DNA of 64,000 nucleotides from assembly GCA_002633005.1 (NCBI GenBank), contig NMRA01000216.1, positions 1 through 64,000 of the forward strand, written 5' to 3'. Shown piece by piece: positions 21,996 to 36,900 of this stretch (positions within the stretch are counted from its first letter, which is position 1; every line of letters begins with the position of its first letter). The notes below the pieces were generated by a model. The model searched no databases. It had not been told where the DNA came from and was given only the letters and a program-made list of their open reading frames with translations. The position numbers and the translations under genes are program-made. Origin of the DNA: Phoronis australis. Lineage: Eukaryota > Phoronida > Phoronidae.

Positions 21996-24900
21996 GTATC
22001 GGGGCTTTCTATCTCTTTTCTGTTCAAGGGTTGAAATGATTCGTCGCTGATAATGCAGACAAGGCTCTAGCTTTTGTCACGAACATTCTACAGGAAGGTG
22101 TTCATCCGTGTTAGCAGTTTTTTACGTAACCAGTTCATTTGAATTTTAGCATTAATTTGGAATATTTTCTTTGCTGGCAACTGCCTGGAGTCTTTGATTC
22201 ACTTTTTTGGTTTTATATGAAGTGCATCTCATCTGACCTTTGGACTGATTTACAACTTACTAATAAAAGTTGTCTCAACTTTTTTCTCAAAAGCATTTGT
22301 CTTCCGGAGAAAATCCATTCAGTACGTGTAGTAGTTAACACTGTGATAACGTCTGGATTTCAGTGGAATAGAACAGGGGTTAAACCCATGATAAAATATC
22401 CGTTAAAAACATTACAAGCTAGGCTTTCATTTCAGCCCTGTTCTTTTTTCTCTTTCATATCGTTGCCACTGGATGGACTTGCTCATACATGGGCAGATTG
22501 TCCGTGTTGTTGCTTTACTGAACACTTACCAAAAATGCATGGATGGCTGTCAGGCCGTTTGAACTCCTAGTAACTTGAATGTGTCAATGAGCAATTTAGT
22601 ATACCAAGAAGACAGCAAGGCATCCATGAGAATATAAGTTCATCCATTGGTTCTGCCATGGCTTAGGTTAAAGTTCACAGTTACAGTTCACTTATATGGA
22701 GAATCAATGCAATCTTAAATGCTGTACGGCCACATTTCCACTGCTGCTTCACTGAACATGCTCCTCTGAAGGGCTTTGTTTAATTGACCATATCGAGAAA
22801 TAAACAAGAAGTTTTACCCAGCAATGCGTTGTTTGTCGGGTAAAATGGTGGCTTGGAAATAAAGATGTGTCAAGAATGCTGCGTTCTGATTGGTCATTTA
22901 AGCCATTACTCAAAATCCTGACGATAGGTCAATTCTTAATTTGTGACTCAAAATTGGTATATTACCATTAGAATGTAATACTAACTGTGAATCCATTGTC
23001 TTGGGTATGGTGCCTCCCTATTGGTTTGGCTTGCATAAAGCTACAACTGCCTTCTGTCAAAAAGTTGATTTTGACCACTTTCAAATTTATGAATTTATCA
23101 TCAACTTGTCTTAAGTCACTTTCATGAAACAAATCTCTAGGCTTATAATAAAGTGACAGGTAGGTATTGCTTGACACTGTGCTCAGGGCATGATACACTG
23201 GGTTAAGTCAACCTAGATGTACTGAGCCTGTTTTGAGCTGGAACAAAGAATGTTGTTGAGCCCCAAAAATCCCTTCTAATCTGTGGAAAGAACAAGTTGA
23301 GGCCAAGTGTATCACAGGATAGAAGAATCTAAAAAGTTGATTTTTTGTTTTTTGGCAGAAGGCCTGTTAATAAAAATTGCTTTCCACTCAGATATTTGAT
23401 TTATTCCTAAATTGCTGGAAACTACAATGGTCTTCAACAAAGAATTATGATCTTGCTGATTAATTGTAGTTGTTGCCGTCATTTTCACATTTACCTTTCC
23501 TAAGCTTCGTAACACATCTGATTAATACTTAAGTTCCATTTAAACATAATTCTTATTTTACTTCACCTTATTAGTCTGGAAAAACTGCGAAAACAGCGAA
23601 CTTGGTAATTATTGTGTCTTAATTTGCACTAACATTCCTCCCAAATTTGCTCCGCGCATTAAATGTTGGTAGTTAACATGTTCCTATTAATTTCCATGTT
23701 CAGTTTTGTGCCCTTCATTACAGTTCCCGTAACACTTACACCAGCTGAAGTGTTGGTGAGACACTTCAGCTGTCCCGTTTTTGAACATTGACTTTGATTT
23801 GAACTTTGACCCCGATGGTATTTGAATGTTTGATTGAGGAACTGTACAGTACTATTCAATTGATTAGTTTTTTTAATTAGTGAAACATAACTTGACACCT
23901 TAATTTCTTTATTATTCATTAATTAAAAGTGTCTCACCTAAGCAGAGACTAACTACGAAGTAATCATTTGATTTACAACCCAGAAACACAATCTAAGCTT
24001 TTTGTCACACTCACTGGTCATGTTAACTTAATATGGCAAACTCGACTTCTGTCACTGAAACTAAACATTCAGTTTATACCACTTACCGTTATGAAATTGG
24101 TCTCAACTCTTATTCCTTATTCAAATTAGAGGTGAAGAAATGATAGTTCATCATTGCTTGAGACCGTACTGGTAAGCTCTTGAAGTCAGTTAGTCATGAC
24201 GGGTCATTTTATTCACCAATCATTGTCTCAACCAACAACGAACTGTCATTTTTTCTTTGTCTGGAAACCACTTCTGGTATGAGTTAGGAACAAGTTGAGG
24301 CCAATGCTAGCAAGTGACCCAATTTAAAAAAAGTCTCTTTGACAGGATGTCAGTTTATAGTCATGTTCTGTAAGGTTGTCACCAAGAAGTCCGTTGTTAG
24401 CTAAGCATGGTGTTTGATGTAACTGTTCGAGTGATTTTGTTCAGGGCCTGTGGTTGAACAAGCAAAGGAATTAATTTAATTGTGAAACTAAATGTTTTTT
24501 GGCATGCCGCTGCCAAATCTCAACTAAAAGCATGTTGTTGCTTTACCTTTGTCTGGTGAAGCATGCTGGGAAGTGTTTAAGGTGCTCTCAGTTGGAAAGT
24601 CTTCAACATTGAATCAGACAATGATGGTGTTTTGGTTGGTGTGATGTCTGTCTGTAACATCATTCATGTATTGTTGTCATAATGTGGTAGGGCAGCAAGT
24701 TTATCTTAAGTGTTTTGTACATTTCATTTACATTCGTTTTCAAAACCCATCGTAAGGTTATTAAATAAATTACCTTGTTAAAAATATAAAGAACAATTAC
24801 AATCATGTTATTTTGGGTACAAACTTACAAGCAATTCATGGTGTAATCTTTTTAACTTTTCATTAATTTTATAAAAATTGTCTGACAGTTATCAGTTGAT

Positions 24901-27900
24901 TTATTATGAGATTGATATTATGCCATTACGGGTTTTTTTTTGTAATGTTTCCTCGGTGTGAGGAAGCTATGATGTTTTACAGCAGATATTAAACATTTTA
25001 CACCAGATGACATTTTACAGCTGGTGATGGAGTGAACTCGTAGTACATATCGTTATCATGTTCAAAGCATTTTACAGTCACTCCTCTGGTAACCTTGCAG
25101 GGTTCGCGACTTCAGAAAACCAAAGACAGTAAAGATCTGACGCATCCAGATGAGTCACTGTTCCAACGACTGAGATCCTGCGTCCTTCTCCAGACTCACT
25201 ATCGCGAATCTGTTCGGGCACTGCGGGAAGCACTAGGGGGCAGTCATGTGCTGTCACATTTCCAATCCATCAGCACGTTGGGAGGTCACGCCAACAGTGA
25301 TGGGTAGGCCTCAGATTTTAGAGCAATCAAAGAAACCACCAGTTTCCCACAGACTGTGACTTCTGTCAACCATTCAGTTCTGCAAAATTATTCCCAAATT
25401 TTTACCAAGGTTTGGCACTTCATTGGGAAACTTCAAACAGACTTTGCTTAGGCATAACACAGTGACACCAAGGAATTTGTTTCACCAAAAGCCCACCTTT
25501 TGTCCTGGAGATTATTAATATCCAACATTTCCTGGTATATAAGTAATAATTTATGCAGTGCACAGCTACCCCTAAAGTCATTAAAAATTATTTCGTCAAC
25601 AGATCCCATCCACCAGGAAGTGTGCACAAGGTACGGACAAGCCAGGCGTCACCGTCAAAGAAACCCTCGTCCGTCATCGGCGACAATCTCGGCCATGGCG
25701 TCTCCATCGCTGACGAGGAGGCTGTGATTGGCCACCTGGACAACTTCTGTTCCCGTCTACGGCAGGTCATGGATGTGATCAACACTTTGTCTCAGTACCA
25801 CAAGATGGCGCTGACAACCGACGGCCTGCCACGCCCTCGCAAGGAGGACTTTATTGTGGAGGAACCGGAGGAAGATAAAGAACACTGGAAGCAGAAGAAG
25901 AGGAAAGACTCGGATCCAGTTGAACAAAACAATAATAATAAACCAGGTGTGTATTAAGGGAAAGTATGAGTAAGGGCACTCAAATTGTGGGACAACTTGA
26001 AAGTCACTTGGAAGCAGCTGTGCCCAGTTGCATTAACCAGTCCCAAATATAGACTCAACTAAGTTTCCTTCATATTGTTGTTCTTTGGTTTTTTGTTTTA
26101 TCTTCATTTATGAGCTCCTGATTTACTAGTGACATTTCCTACCAATATAACTAAAAAGTGAGCCTTAAGTACCATTAAAATATTAAATATTAGGTACTTG
26201 GTCCTTCAGTTAGGGGCATTTGATAAAAAGATCCCTTTATTTCCAATAATATTGAGAATTTAATGCAGCAAAGATCACTCTTGATTAAGCCAAAATCTGA
26301 CTTAGTAGTAAAATTAAAACAAGATGTAAGAAAAGAAAAACAGTGTTTTCTAAAAACCACCAACACACAGTAGATTCAGGGAGCTTAGCTGAGTCCCTAT
26401 TTAGGCTCATTGTTTCGTGCAACTGGACACTGGGGAAAAATGTAAGGATTACAATTATGGAGAAATTACTGCATGATTGACTATTGTATGCGAACTGTGA
26501 GGATGTAGGTTGGAATGAAATTGCTGTCTAATCGTCCCCAGTCTCTTATTTTGGTGTGTATGTTTAACACTCAATGACAATTCAAAATTAATATGGCCTG
26601 TCCAGTACTTTCTGTAAACAATGCAGGGTGTTTGTAATTATTATTTAAATTGATCAGCAAATCTTTTCCTGTGGTCATTCATTATGATATTGCTGCATCT
26701 CAGTTCAATGATTGTCTTAACTTCGTTGATTATTGGACGTTCCTTCTAAATGCTGAATGTATGGCAATGTTAGGAATTCAGTTGTAGTATTTTCCATACT
26801 AGTCTCAAATGTTGAGGCTGTCAGAGGTCAGCGAGACTTGTAGTGTTGCAATCATTCTATTCCATTCCTAATGTAGAACATCAAGTTAAACTATTTGCGT
26901 TTCACCCAAATCGTATTGTATTCCCCCAGTTTCGGATTTCGAGGCTGACATGATAGGAGCGGCCCAGGCCAATGATAGCCGTAACCTTGTCGCGATAGTT
27001 GAACATGAGGAAGGGGTAGCGGATGAAGAGGAGGCTGAGGAAACCAGCAAGGGTCACGCGGATGAGGTGCACCTTATTGCTGCCAAGACCTCCATGACTA
27101 TGGAAGATATCAATGTTCTAAGTATGTATACTATGGTGAAGGTTGTATAGAACGTTATCGGCAAGCCTGACTGTGTATTAAGCCAACATTAACTTGATAT
27201 TTCTAAGAGTAGAAGATCTGACTGTTAGAATTTGATTTCTTTTTTGCTTATTACCTACTTGCTGTTAAAATGGGTCACATGACCATAGTAAAATTTAGCA
27301 AAAGGTATCAATGTCATGACTGAATTTCATTTGATACGAATGTTGAAGATGAAATCTCAAAAATGCTGTTACAGTATTCTAAGTTATACATTTATTTAAC
27401 TTTTTGGTTTTTTTTCACGAAAATCATAAAAGTCATACAAAAATTTAACACGATATTAGAAACAATATTCCTTATTGATAGTATTTGTAGACCAGTGCAT
27501 AAAACATAGTATCTGAAGATTTCACATGAATCCAGTCTGCCATTTCTGGGATATGATTTTGCGCAGTAAGCGAAATCAATTTGGACATATTTTCTAGGCT
27601 GAAAAATAACCTACACTTTAGGACATAGCAGGGCTGCAAAGTGGGATTTTGTTTTGTCAAATTCCTCACCACAAGTAAATACTAACTAAAGAAAATTTTG
27701 CTTATTAAATACTTTAATTTGTTATTAGCATGAGTGACAACATTTCAGTCTGTTAATTTCAGTGCATTATTCTTAGCCATGTAGTAAGCCTTGCAATTAT
27801 GTTTGTCTCAAATTGAGGATTTTTTTGCATATNTTTTGTGTTCAAGTCCACACATTTTCAGTGCTGACATGACATGTTCCAAGCTGTGTCTTGTAGTTGA

Positions 27901-30900
27901 GGGAAAACCAAGAATACACTGATGTTATAGAGCATGTGTCAGGCGGGGCATTTTACATTCTAGTAGTTAAGACTGTGTCATTAAATTCTGAGTCCATGAT
28001 TAAGATAGTTTATTGTTTATTTCTTTCAGAGCTGCATTATGATGAAAATGATCCTCAAAATGGGCCGAGTGTCTCAGGCCTTATCAGAACCTACCTTGGT
28101 AAACTTACCTCATTGATGTCTACGAATGTTACCACCAAGACAATGCTGGATGTTGAATCTAAGGTACATACTTTGTGAACAACATAGTGCTGGCTTATTA
28201 GTAAGTATTGGATGTCCGTGGGAACTTAGTGAACAACTTAGCACTGACTTTAATAGTAGTCGTGTAGGCTCCATATTATGTGGTGAGATACACTTGACTG
28301 TATTAAGCCATTGATCATCCAGGGAATAATTTCTTTCATTAAAAGTCAGTGACTTAAAGTTATCTCAAACCTTATTTAGAGGTCTCCATTCTACCTCTTA
28401 TATCAAAAAACCAGGCTTTGTGAACTAGTGGAAGTATTATTTTGTGAAAGAAAAAATACCAGGGATTTAGAAAAAGTGTTTTATGTTTATCTGCCATTAC
28501 TGTTATTGTATACGTTAACAGCTTTTTTAGTCAGAATTTATTTCATTTTTAACTTAGTTACATTGAATTCGTAGGAAAACTTGTCGATTTAACCTGTTTT
28601 AAAAATTCTGTTAGGAATTTCCGATCAGTCTTTTAGTTTGGTTTCCATGGCAAATCAACTCACAAAACATAATTAAGTTATTTTGAAAAAGTAGCAGCCG
28701 TGTTCGTCCTTTTTACATTACACAAAAATTAAGCGTTTATATCCTATTAAACAGCTTTTTTGATGAATAAATTAAGTTTGGAAAGTTTCAGCGAAATCCA
28801 CTGTGCCGTTTTCGAGAACTCATGTTCCTAAGTTCAAATTAAATCGATTTGCCAAAGCCAAGTAAAAGCTCAGTGGAGTGGGTTAGGGAAAGCTAATTAA
28901 TCAGAATTTTTGTTTTGGGAAAATCTGTTGAAAGATTGAAATCAACATGTTTCAAAATCTATCTGTTGTACCCAGTGACGTTTAACTAAATTTGCCAAAA
29001 AATGAGACTTTTGAGAAATATCATTTTTATTCTTTGAGAGTCCATGTTGTGTTTCCCACTGGAATTGTTTTTCTTTTAGTCCACGTGTAATATTATCACA
29101 CTAAAAAAGGTATTGTTTTTAAAAAAATGTGATGTGATTGAAGTTAATAGCTGTGGTATATTTTTGTGGTGCAAATATTTCACTTTTTAGTAAACCTAAG
29201 TTTCAAGTAGTTCACTCTGCCATAGTCTGCATTATTTTACTCCATGATACTATGTGACGATTCAATTTCAAGGATTGTTAATCGACATTATTCACATTTC
29301 TGAGGTCTTCAATGGTGATGATATCTAAATGATTCGAGTATTGTCTGGGAATTAAAGTACATTATGTAGTCACATTTCTCTACAGACCCCTCCCTCGCCT
29401 ACATTTGGAAGGCGTGGTACAAAGCATATGGATAACCTACCCTCAAATATAGCCCCTGTGCAGGTAAAACCAATCCAGTTTTAAATTAGTCACGCGCATT
29501 CACAATGTAACGTCTCCTAACCACATCGTCATATGTATGTTAATTTTTACACAGTCTAGATATCGCCGCTTTCCTTTGCCATTTTACGCAATCAAGTCGA
29601 GTCAAACATGAAAATTTGAAGTTCGTTACCCACGCGCACTATGTACTGTTCTCTAACCTCATCTTCCATGTTTATTTATTAATTGCTAAACATTTTGAGT
29701 TAGATGTCATTGCTTACTTTCACCACAATTATCCAACACAATTTCCTGTATAATAGTGCAAACTTTCACCACAATTACCCACAATTTCCTGTATAATAGT
29801 GCAAACTTTCACCACAATTACCCACAGTTTCCTGTATAATAGTGCAAACTTTCACCACAATTACCCACAATTTCCTGTATAATAGTGCAATGCCACGTTA
29901 ACCATCACATTGTGGTTATCTGTACCTTGTTCAGCATGCGTTCCATTATGCTGTCCTCCAGTCCTATAGCACTGCATTACAATATTGTTGTCATAAGACA
30001 GTGATTATTGCTGGAGTAATCCCAGAAATTTTCATTATGGTTAGGCATGCTAATTCACTTAACATGTGTAGTGCTTGTTATCAGACTACTCTTATATTCA
30101 AGAAGTTAGTGCTAATAACTTTTAAATTATTTTTTTTGTATTTCTGATCATGTCCTTTCATTGCTTAATTGTTACTTACTTACAAGTTAATGTAATTTGT
30201 TGAATTTTGTTTATTATTCTGTGTAATAATTTTAATTTTCTAACCTTAATTTTACCACTCACCAATAGTTTGCCTTTTGTCAGTCATTTATTTGTCTTTA
30301 ATTAACTCTTTCATGCAGTTTGTTAATTGCAAACACATTTTACATTTATTTATTAATTATAAAATTTTGGATATTTATTTCTTACGAGTTCGTCCTATGA
30401 ATGTCATCTAGGTTCAGTCAGTGTTATTTTGTACTAAATTGGCTACCATATCTAATAAATGATCTCTTGTAATAGAACTGAGCAATAATAGTTGATGATT
30501 ATTTTCTTGTTATTAATGTTCATTACACCCAATGTGACTTTCATTTCCAATGACTTGTTGTTATTCAGTTTGTTAAACAAGGTTTCTCACATAATGTTGT
30601 GTTGAGAGGTAGCAAGTATGGGAAGGATCTGATGTGCTCGTGAAGTTAATACCAGTGGTTCTGTATTGGTTTGGTTCTTGTTAATGTTCAACTTACTCAG
30701 TGACTGACTGTAAAACCAGCTTTCATCTAAAAGAACAACTTTAACTTGATTCCACAACTTGCCATCGCGACGTTGGTCATAAATTGTTACAGAGTCAAAG
30801 TAGAACATGATTTTTGGGCTGATGGTTCATTGTTGTATGAAACTAGGCTCTACAAGTTGACTTTTAATGGATTGCCTTTTTATTTTTTTGACTGAACATG

Positions 30901-33900
30901 GGTTTATACCCTATTTCATGTTCTTCTTCTTACACAGGACAAGGACAACTATGAAGACACGTATACTAAGTTTTTGGTTACGGTGCAAGAAATGGAGCGC
31001 TTCCTTGGTGCTTACCTCAATATCTTGTTTCTCAGGAAGATTAAAACTTGGGAGGGACTGGACGTCTTGATGAGGTATCTTCACAACTGATCTTGTTGTT
31101 GTTATACCATGAATTCAGTTAAGAAAAGTTAAACGCCAGGGGCATTTCACTGCAGCTGTTTAGCTGTCTAATATCATAAATTGATTTCTTAACCAAATTG
31201 CTTTGGTGTTTGGAAAAATGACCGCAGTCATCAGAATGATGTTAAGAAAGGTGTCGGCAATTCAAGCAAAGACAATGCGAATGGGCAGTTTTTTCGTCCT
31301 GCCTGGCTCACTTGAATTACCGATTGGGTCACGAGAAAGATGCTTTAATTTGTGCTCTAACTATGCTGAAGAGTATGTTCTGTTGCTAAATGGGTAGTTC
31401 ATTGAGTTAGTCTCAGTAAGACTTTGGGCTTTGCAGTTAGTGAGATATTCTGTTGCTCTGCCAGGTTCACGGCCATACAGCCACGGCCAGGCATTCGTGT
31501 GGTGATCGCTGAAAAGTATGCCGAGCTGTTTGTCTGGTACGAGAGTGATTTGGAAGATGTCCGTGAAGTCTATGATGAGCTGAAGGTTAGAGTTGGAACT
31601 TCTACGTTATTGTACCACACTCGCATGTATTTGAACTATTTCTTCATTGACCATTCCAGTATGTATCTAGTCAACTTGCAACAAGCACAATGAAAGCCCT
31701 TGGCTTGTCTTCAAAGGACAATGATTAAGAAATCAGTAGAATCCAGTGTATATATTAAGCATCTTTAGTATGTTAATCTTGAACCAGCATGGAAATAGAT
31801 GTTAGGTCACGGGCTGTGGCCAACAGGTGGCGTGCAGACCAGACTTAAATGTTTGTAGTAACAGAATCCTGTATTGTTATTTAGTCCAAGTATTTCAGCT
31901 TTAAGTTTAAAGTTGGGCAATAGTTCACTTTTACACTGAAAGGCCATCTTTGAGACCAATTGTACGCAATGAATTGTGTTCTAGTAAAAAACGAGTGTTC
32001 ATAACTATAACTGGACTTGTGAATTTTGGAGAAACAGATCGTAATTGGACACAAAGAGTGTTTATTATTTTTAGTCTGCTGTATTGTTTACATCTCAATT
32101 ACTTTGTTTAGGAAAGCCCTCCGCGGTTACGTAATGCACCACCTGTTGCCGGTGCCATCCACTGGTCGAGGCAATTACTACGGCAAATTGAAGAACCAAT
32201 GAAGATATTCCGGGACAACCGAACTGTGACCGGCCTTGTCGACTTTGGCCGTGTAGTCAAGTCCTACAACAAGATTGCCACTGCCCTGGTCACGTTTGAG
32301 AGCCTTTGGTACAGCCAGTGGAAGACCCAGATCGAGCATGTGAAGAGTGGGCTAAGGGCAACACTTCTAATACATCATCCGGAGACTAGACATGTTGTGG
32401 TCAATGCTGATGATCGGTAAGTGATGGAATCATAAAAAATAATAATATAAATTAAAAGTGCCAAATTTTCAGGTAAAAAACATTTCATGGACAGTCTAGC
32501 AGATGTTGCACGCACAAAGGATTTTATCTGATTAAAGGAAAATGTGACGTATTTGAAAGTCTTTTGGATCGAATTCAAACAATTTTTCTGTGGCTCTCTA
32601 TCCGAGTTTTGTAAAGATTCGAGTGATGTACATCCGAGTTGTGTAAGTTTTGGCGAGGCTGGGTTAAATGATGCTTGGGACAAAAAAATATGCATTGCAT
32701 AATCCGATGAAATGAAGTGTTGCTACAGGATAACCTGGAAAACATCTGAATTCCTTTCCAGGAAGCTTGTGTCTAAATTTGTTTCTGCAGTACTTGGTAA
32801 TAGCTTTTTTAAAACTTTTTATAGCATTCTCGAGCTGATCCATGAATCCAAATGGCTGACTCGGCTGGGCATCCAGATCCCTGAGGGAGCCCAGCACGTG
32901 CTGAATCAAGAGCAACGGTTCAAGAAGTACAAGAGCCACCTGGAGCTGTGTCTTGAAGAATTCCAGCAGGTCGTCGACTCCATCCCCGACGGATTGGAGG
33001 AGATGTTCACTCCACACGTAGATCAAGTGACGGCCAACTTCCAGCCAGGATTGTCTACGCTTGCCTGGAACAGCATGAATATTGGTAGGTTTCAGGGGCG
33101 TGGGGAAGGGACAACTTCCACCCGGGACTGTTCGCGGTTGGGGAGGGTCAGTTTTCAACCGGGACCGCCTACGTTGACCTGAATCAGGCTGAATGTACAA
33201 GGTATGTTCAGGCTCATGTGAGGGGGCGGAGAAATAGGCATCGGATCGTAAAAGAGCTTTTTTGTCCCTGGTCATCTTGTTTCGGGTTCTAGTAGTGTGA
33301 ATGTTGTATTAATAGTTCATGTCAAAAATAATGAACAAAACAACTAGAATCTCCTGCCATGACAGTTGAGCACAGGCGGAATTCCCTGTCATAATGACCC
33401 AGTGCTAACAAATGTCAATAACGGGAACGATAATTTATGACAGATCTTTGCCCATCATGAAGGGAAGCGTTTTGTATCAGTCGCTTGCGAGGTATATGGT
33501 TATTGCACCCTTGTCGCTCATTCTCCGTAATGTGGATTGACCGAGGTGTTACGAAATTTTGATTAAAATCAATGTTTTTGTCCTCAGATGCTTTCCTGCA
33601 TCAAATCCATGTATCAACGGCCAATCTCAAGTTACTAGTTGAGGGAGTCAACAATGTTATGAAGAAGAAAGTGGAAGATACCATTCAGAAGATCAAGGAA
33701 ATGTTCCTCTTCAACTATGACTTGGCCTTCTCCAAGGCATGGGTAAGTATTGTTCAAATAGGTCAGTCTAGCTAGTATTCAGATGACATAGAATGTACAA
33801 GTTGCACAGTGGCGTTTTTTAAGTCTCTGACTTTAGCCATGTTAGTGGCACTAAACATCGTTATGTACTGCTAATTAGTTTACAGGTTGTTACCTGTTCA

Positions 33901-36900
33901 GTTGTTTTTATTTTTCGGTACTTTGATTTCACCTATAGTATTCTTTTTGGGGCTCAAGTACCCTTAAGTAATGCTAAACAGCATTTATTTAGCACTTAAT
34001 GGTGAACATATTTCAAATTTCCACAGCATTTATTCTAATAAGTATCAAGTCAATTCCTAATCATTATATGACCTTGATGTCTTTTATTGCCATTCAAGTC
34101 ATGCATGACTATTCATATCAGATCCAGCCACTGCGCCTTCTTGTTGGTTTTCTCTTCTGTGGTGCCTTATTCTGTTTTAGTGTGGTAAACACCAATTTTT
34201 GCACCGTGTGGATCTTTGTTGCGAAGTAATCAATTTCTTGTTGACACTCCGATTTGTTCCTGCTACCAGCGAATCCAATGATTTTAGTTCTGTGTTTAAA
34301 GTGACTGGGATGTTTCAGTGTCGTAATGTAGACACGTCAACATTGTTATTACAGCCCCCTGGCAACTTCACTGAACAAATCTTGGAGTCTGTTAGCGAAA
34401 GAAGTGCGCTGTTGTGTGACTATGTGAAGACCATCGAGTCTGGCATGCAGGAAATGGTGTCCATGTTAACCAAGAGGAAGGTTAGTGTACTCATTGTGAT
34501 GACAATCTATTGTGTCATCCTCCTGGTACCCCTCATCCTTAGTGCAGATTGTGCTGTATATTAAAGACATTGACTTGAGACCTGCATGTTGAGGGAAATT
34601 GTAATATAAGAATTCATATCACAGTATCCACGCACTTTCCAAGAAAAATATGAACAGCTTGATACTGTTTTTCAAAAATGGCTTTTGTTTTGAAATGTTA
34701 TTTGTTGAAGCTAAAGGCTGCTTAAACCAATTTTAAATCAGATTCTATTATTAAAAAATATTATGGTTTCCTGAAGGAATTATTTTAAAACAAGTATTTT
34801 GATGTCAGCCATATTTACTCTTAAGCCGGTTCCATTTTAATTCAGACTTTTTATTTCAATTGGTAATAGTTAGATCATTGTCATTAGGGGGTGCTATCAA
34901 TGAGCTTGCTAGGATGTATGCATTTAGGAAGGTCTATAATTTTGACCATTCGTTTTTAAAAATGTGCAAAGTGTTGTTGTTCTATGTTTTCCTTTTTTTA
35001 TATTTTTCTTGTTTTCTCTCGTATGCTATTGTCATTCCCCGTTCTTGTTGTTATCCCTGTTTGTAGGTGTCATTCCTCGGCATGTCCACAGCCAGAGCTG
35101 CGGTCAAAATGTGGCGTAAACAGACAAAGAAGAACCGTCGCTACAACCGCCGTGTTCGTACCCTTGTGTTGTGTGCCAAGCATGAGAGTGTATCTATTGT
35201 ACCATAGTTTATATTGTAACCTGTGTTTTTGATGACCGTAGTGGAAAACGAGTGGGCTGGTTAACTGCACATGGATGAAATTTTTAGCTTCACATACAAC
35301 ACATGCAAAAAGTAAACTGACATAGTGCAATTTCCCTTGGTCGCCTGTCATGACGGATGAATTCTGTTTGTGCTCAGCTGTCATGACTGGAAGTTCTGTT
35401 TCATTTTGTCTTGATTATTTAAGCCTTCACTGTATTTATTGTGTAATCTATTTATTAATTACTTAATCTAGATCTTTGTAGGTTTGTTGAAGACATGGAG
35501 AAAACACCTGACGTGAAAACATTGGCAAGGGGCACATGGTCGCCGTGTACAAAAGACTCGGGGTCCCCCTGTTGATTGAAAAATTTTATCATTCAATACT
35601 ACCGGAATGTGTTTCTTTGCTTTGTTGATACACTACGTTGCCCCTTGCCGACCCCCTTGAATACTTCTGGCGTAGCACAGCATTGCCATGGCAGCGTGTT
35701 CAGGTGTTTTCTTTTTGATGCTTTAAAGGAGTGACTGGTCTTAGTGTGCAGTAATTTGTTTTTTTCTTACAGCGTGGTTATCATGCATGGTCATGCTCAC
35801 CCTATTATGTTGTTTATGACTCATTTCTGTGATGACTCATTTATTATTTAATAATTGCTGATTTTATTCTACCCAGGATGAGTCGCAACACAGCTCATTG
35901 TTGTCACTTCTGGAGTTGCCTGATCCGGTACTTTGTGTTTGTTTGAAGTTGGGTTTACTGTTGAGTTTTATGAAAAAAAAAAACAGTTTAACTGCACTTT
36001 AAACTTTGTCTAGCTTTTCTAGAAAGCCATGGGCATTAGCTAAAGAATTCAGATAAGCAGCAAATTGCTTTGTACTATCAAAAAATTAAAGGTTGGACAT
36101 GACATGAACATTGAATAATGCCTGGCTAAATTTTGTTTTGCAGGAGAAAGTTAAATAACTAAAAAAATTTTTTAAGTCAAAATTGAAATTTAGTGTCATT
36201 TTGTCAATTTGCTGTTTTCTGTAAACAGTTAAATTATCGTTCATAATAATCGCATTTGACAGATGAAGTAGATTCTCCAACTTATTCTTCAACTTTCTAT
36301 GTTGAGTTTTACGTCATATAGTCTTATTGCAGTAAGTGTTTATATCATTAGTATCAGTGGTGCTGCCTGTTCAACATCTCCATTTTGGACTTGGATTGGG
36401 TAACTAGTCCGCATGGTGGCGTATAATTTTGCGGTTAAGTATGAGACTGTGTTGTTCACAGTCACATAATAGACCTTTTGAACTTGTTATGCAAGGTCGG
36501 TGAAAGTTATTCTTTGTGAACCCTGCCGATTGTCATACAACTGTCCCAGTTGGCATTTGTAAGTTAACACAGGCTAACAAAGACTGAAATGATGACTGTT
36601 TTATTACCCCTATGCATTTTTAATAGCACAGCCCGGAATGTCGAGCCTGGCCCTGTCACAGTTAGCTCTCTGGTTGTTATGTTTTCAGTACGAGTATATA
36701 TGTGCTCATGGGACATACAACTTTAACAAGAAGTCACGATCTCCTCAAGGAAAATTCAACCAAAATGTAAATTTGCATTGCATTTTTGTTCATTCTTTTT
36801 GAATGTTTGTTACCCTTCAAGCCTTACTATGTTGAATTGAAATTAGATTGAGTAGTTGAAATATGTTGATATCTACTACGTTCAAAATATGTTAAAAATT

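Larger units (their letters stand above)
21996..25100 (+). other. Dynein intron 5, 3.1 kb, no gene seen
   Basis: Holds the inverted dispersed repeat at 22805-22935 and a perfect 12-bp hairpin at 23742-23772, but no exon with splice sites and dynein-like sequence. The 143-aa open frame at 22139-22570 has no recognisable family. Confidence 0.6.

Noticed and set aside
23288-24306. Repeated AACAAGTTGAGGCCAA at 23290 and 24290
   Set aside because: Too short, and the flanks do not match; not enough to call an element.
32664-33275. 203-aa minus-strand frame
   Set aside because: Exact antisense shadow of dynein exon 14.
35482-35512. Possible extra dynein exon after TTTGTAG
   Set aside because: It fits in only one frame, needs a different upstream donor, and has no homology support; left uncalled.
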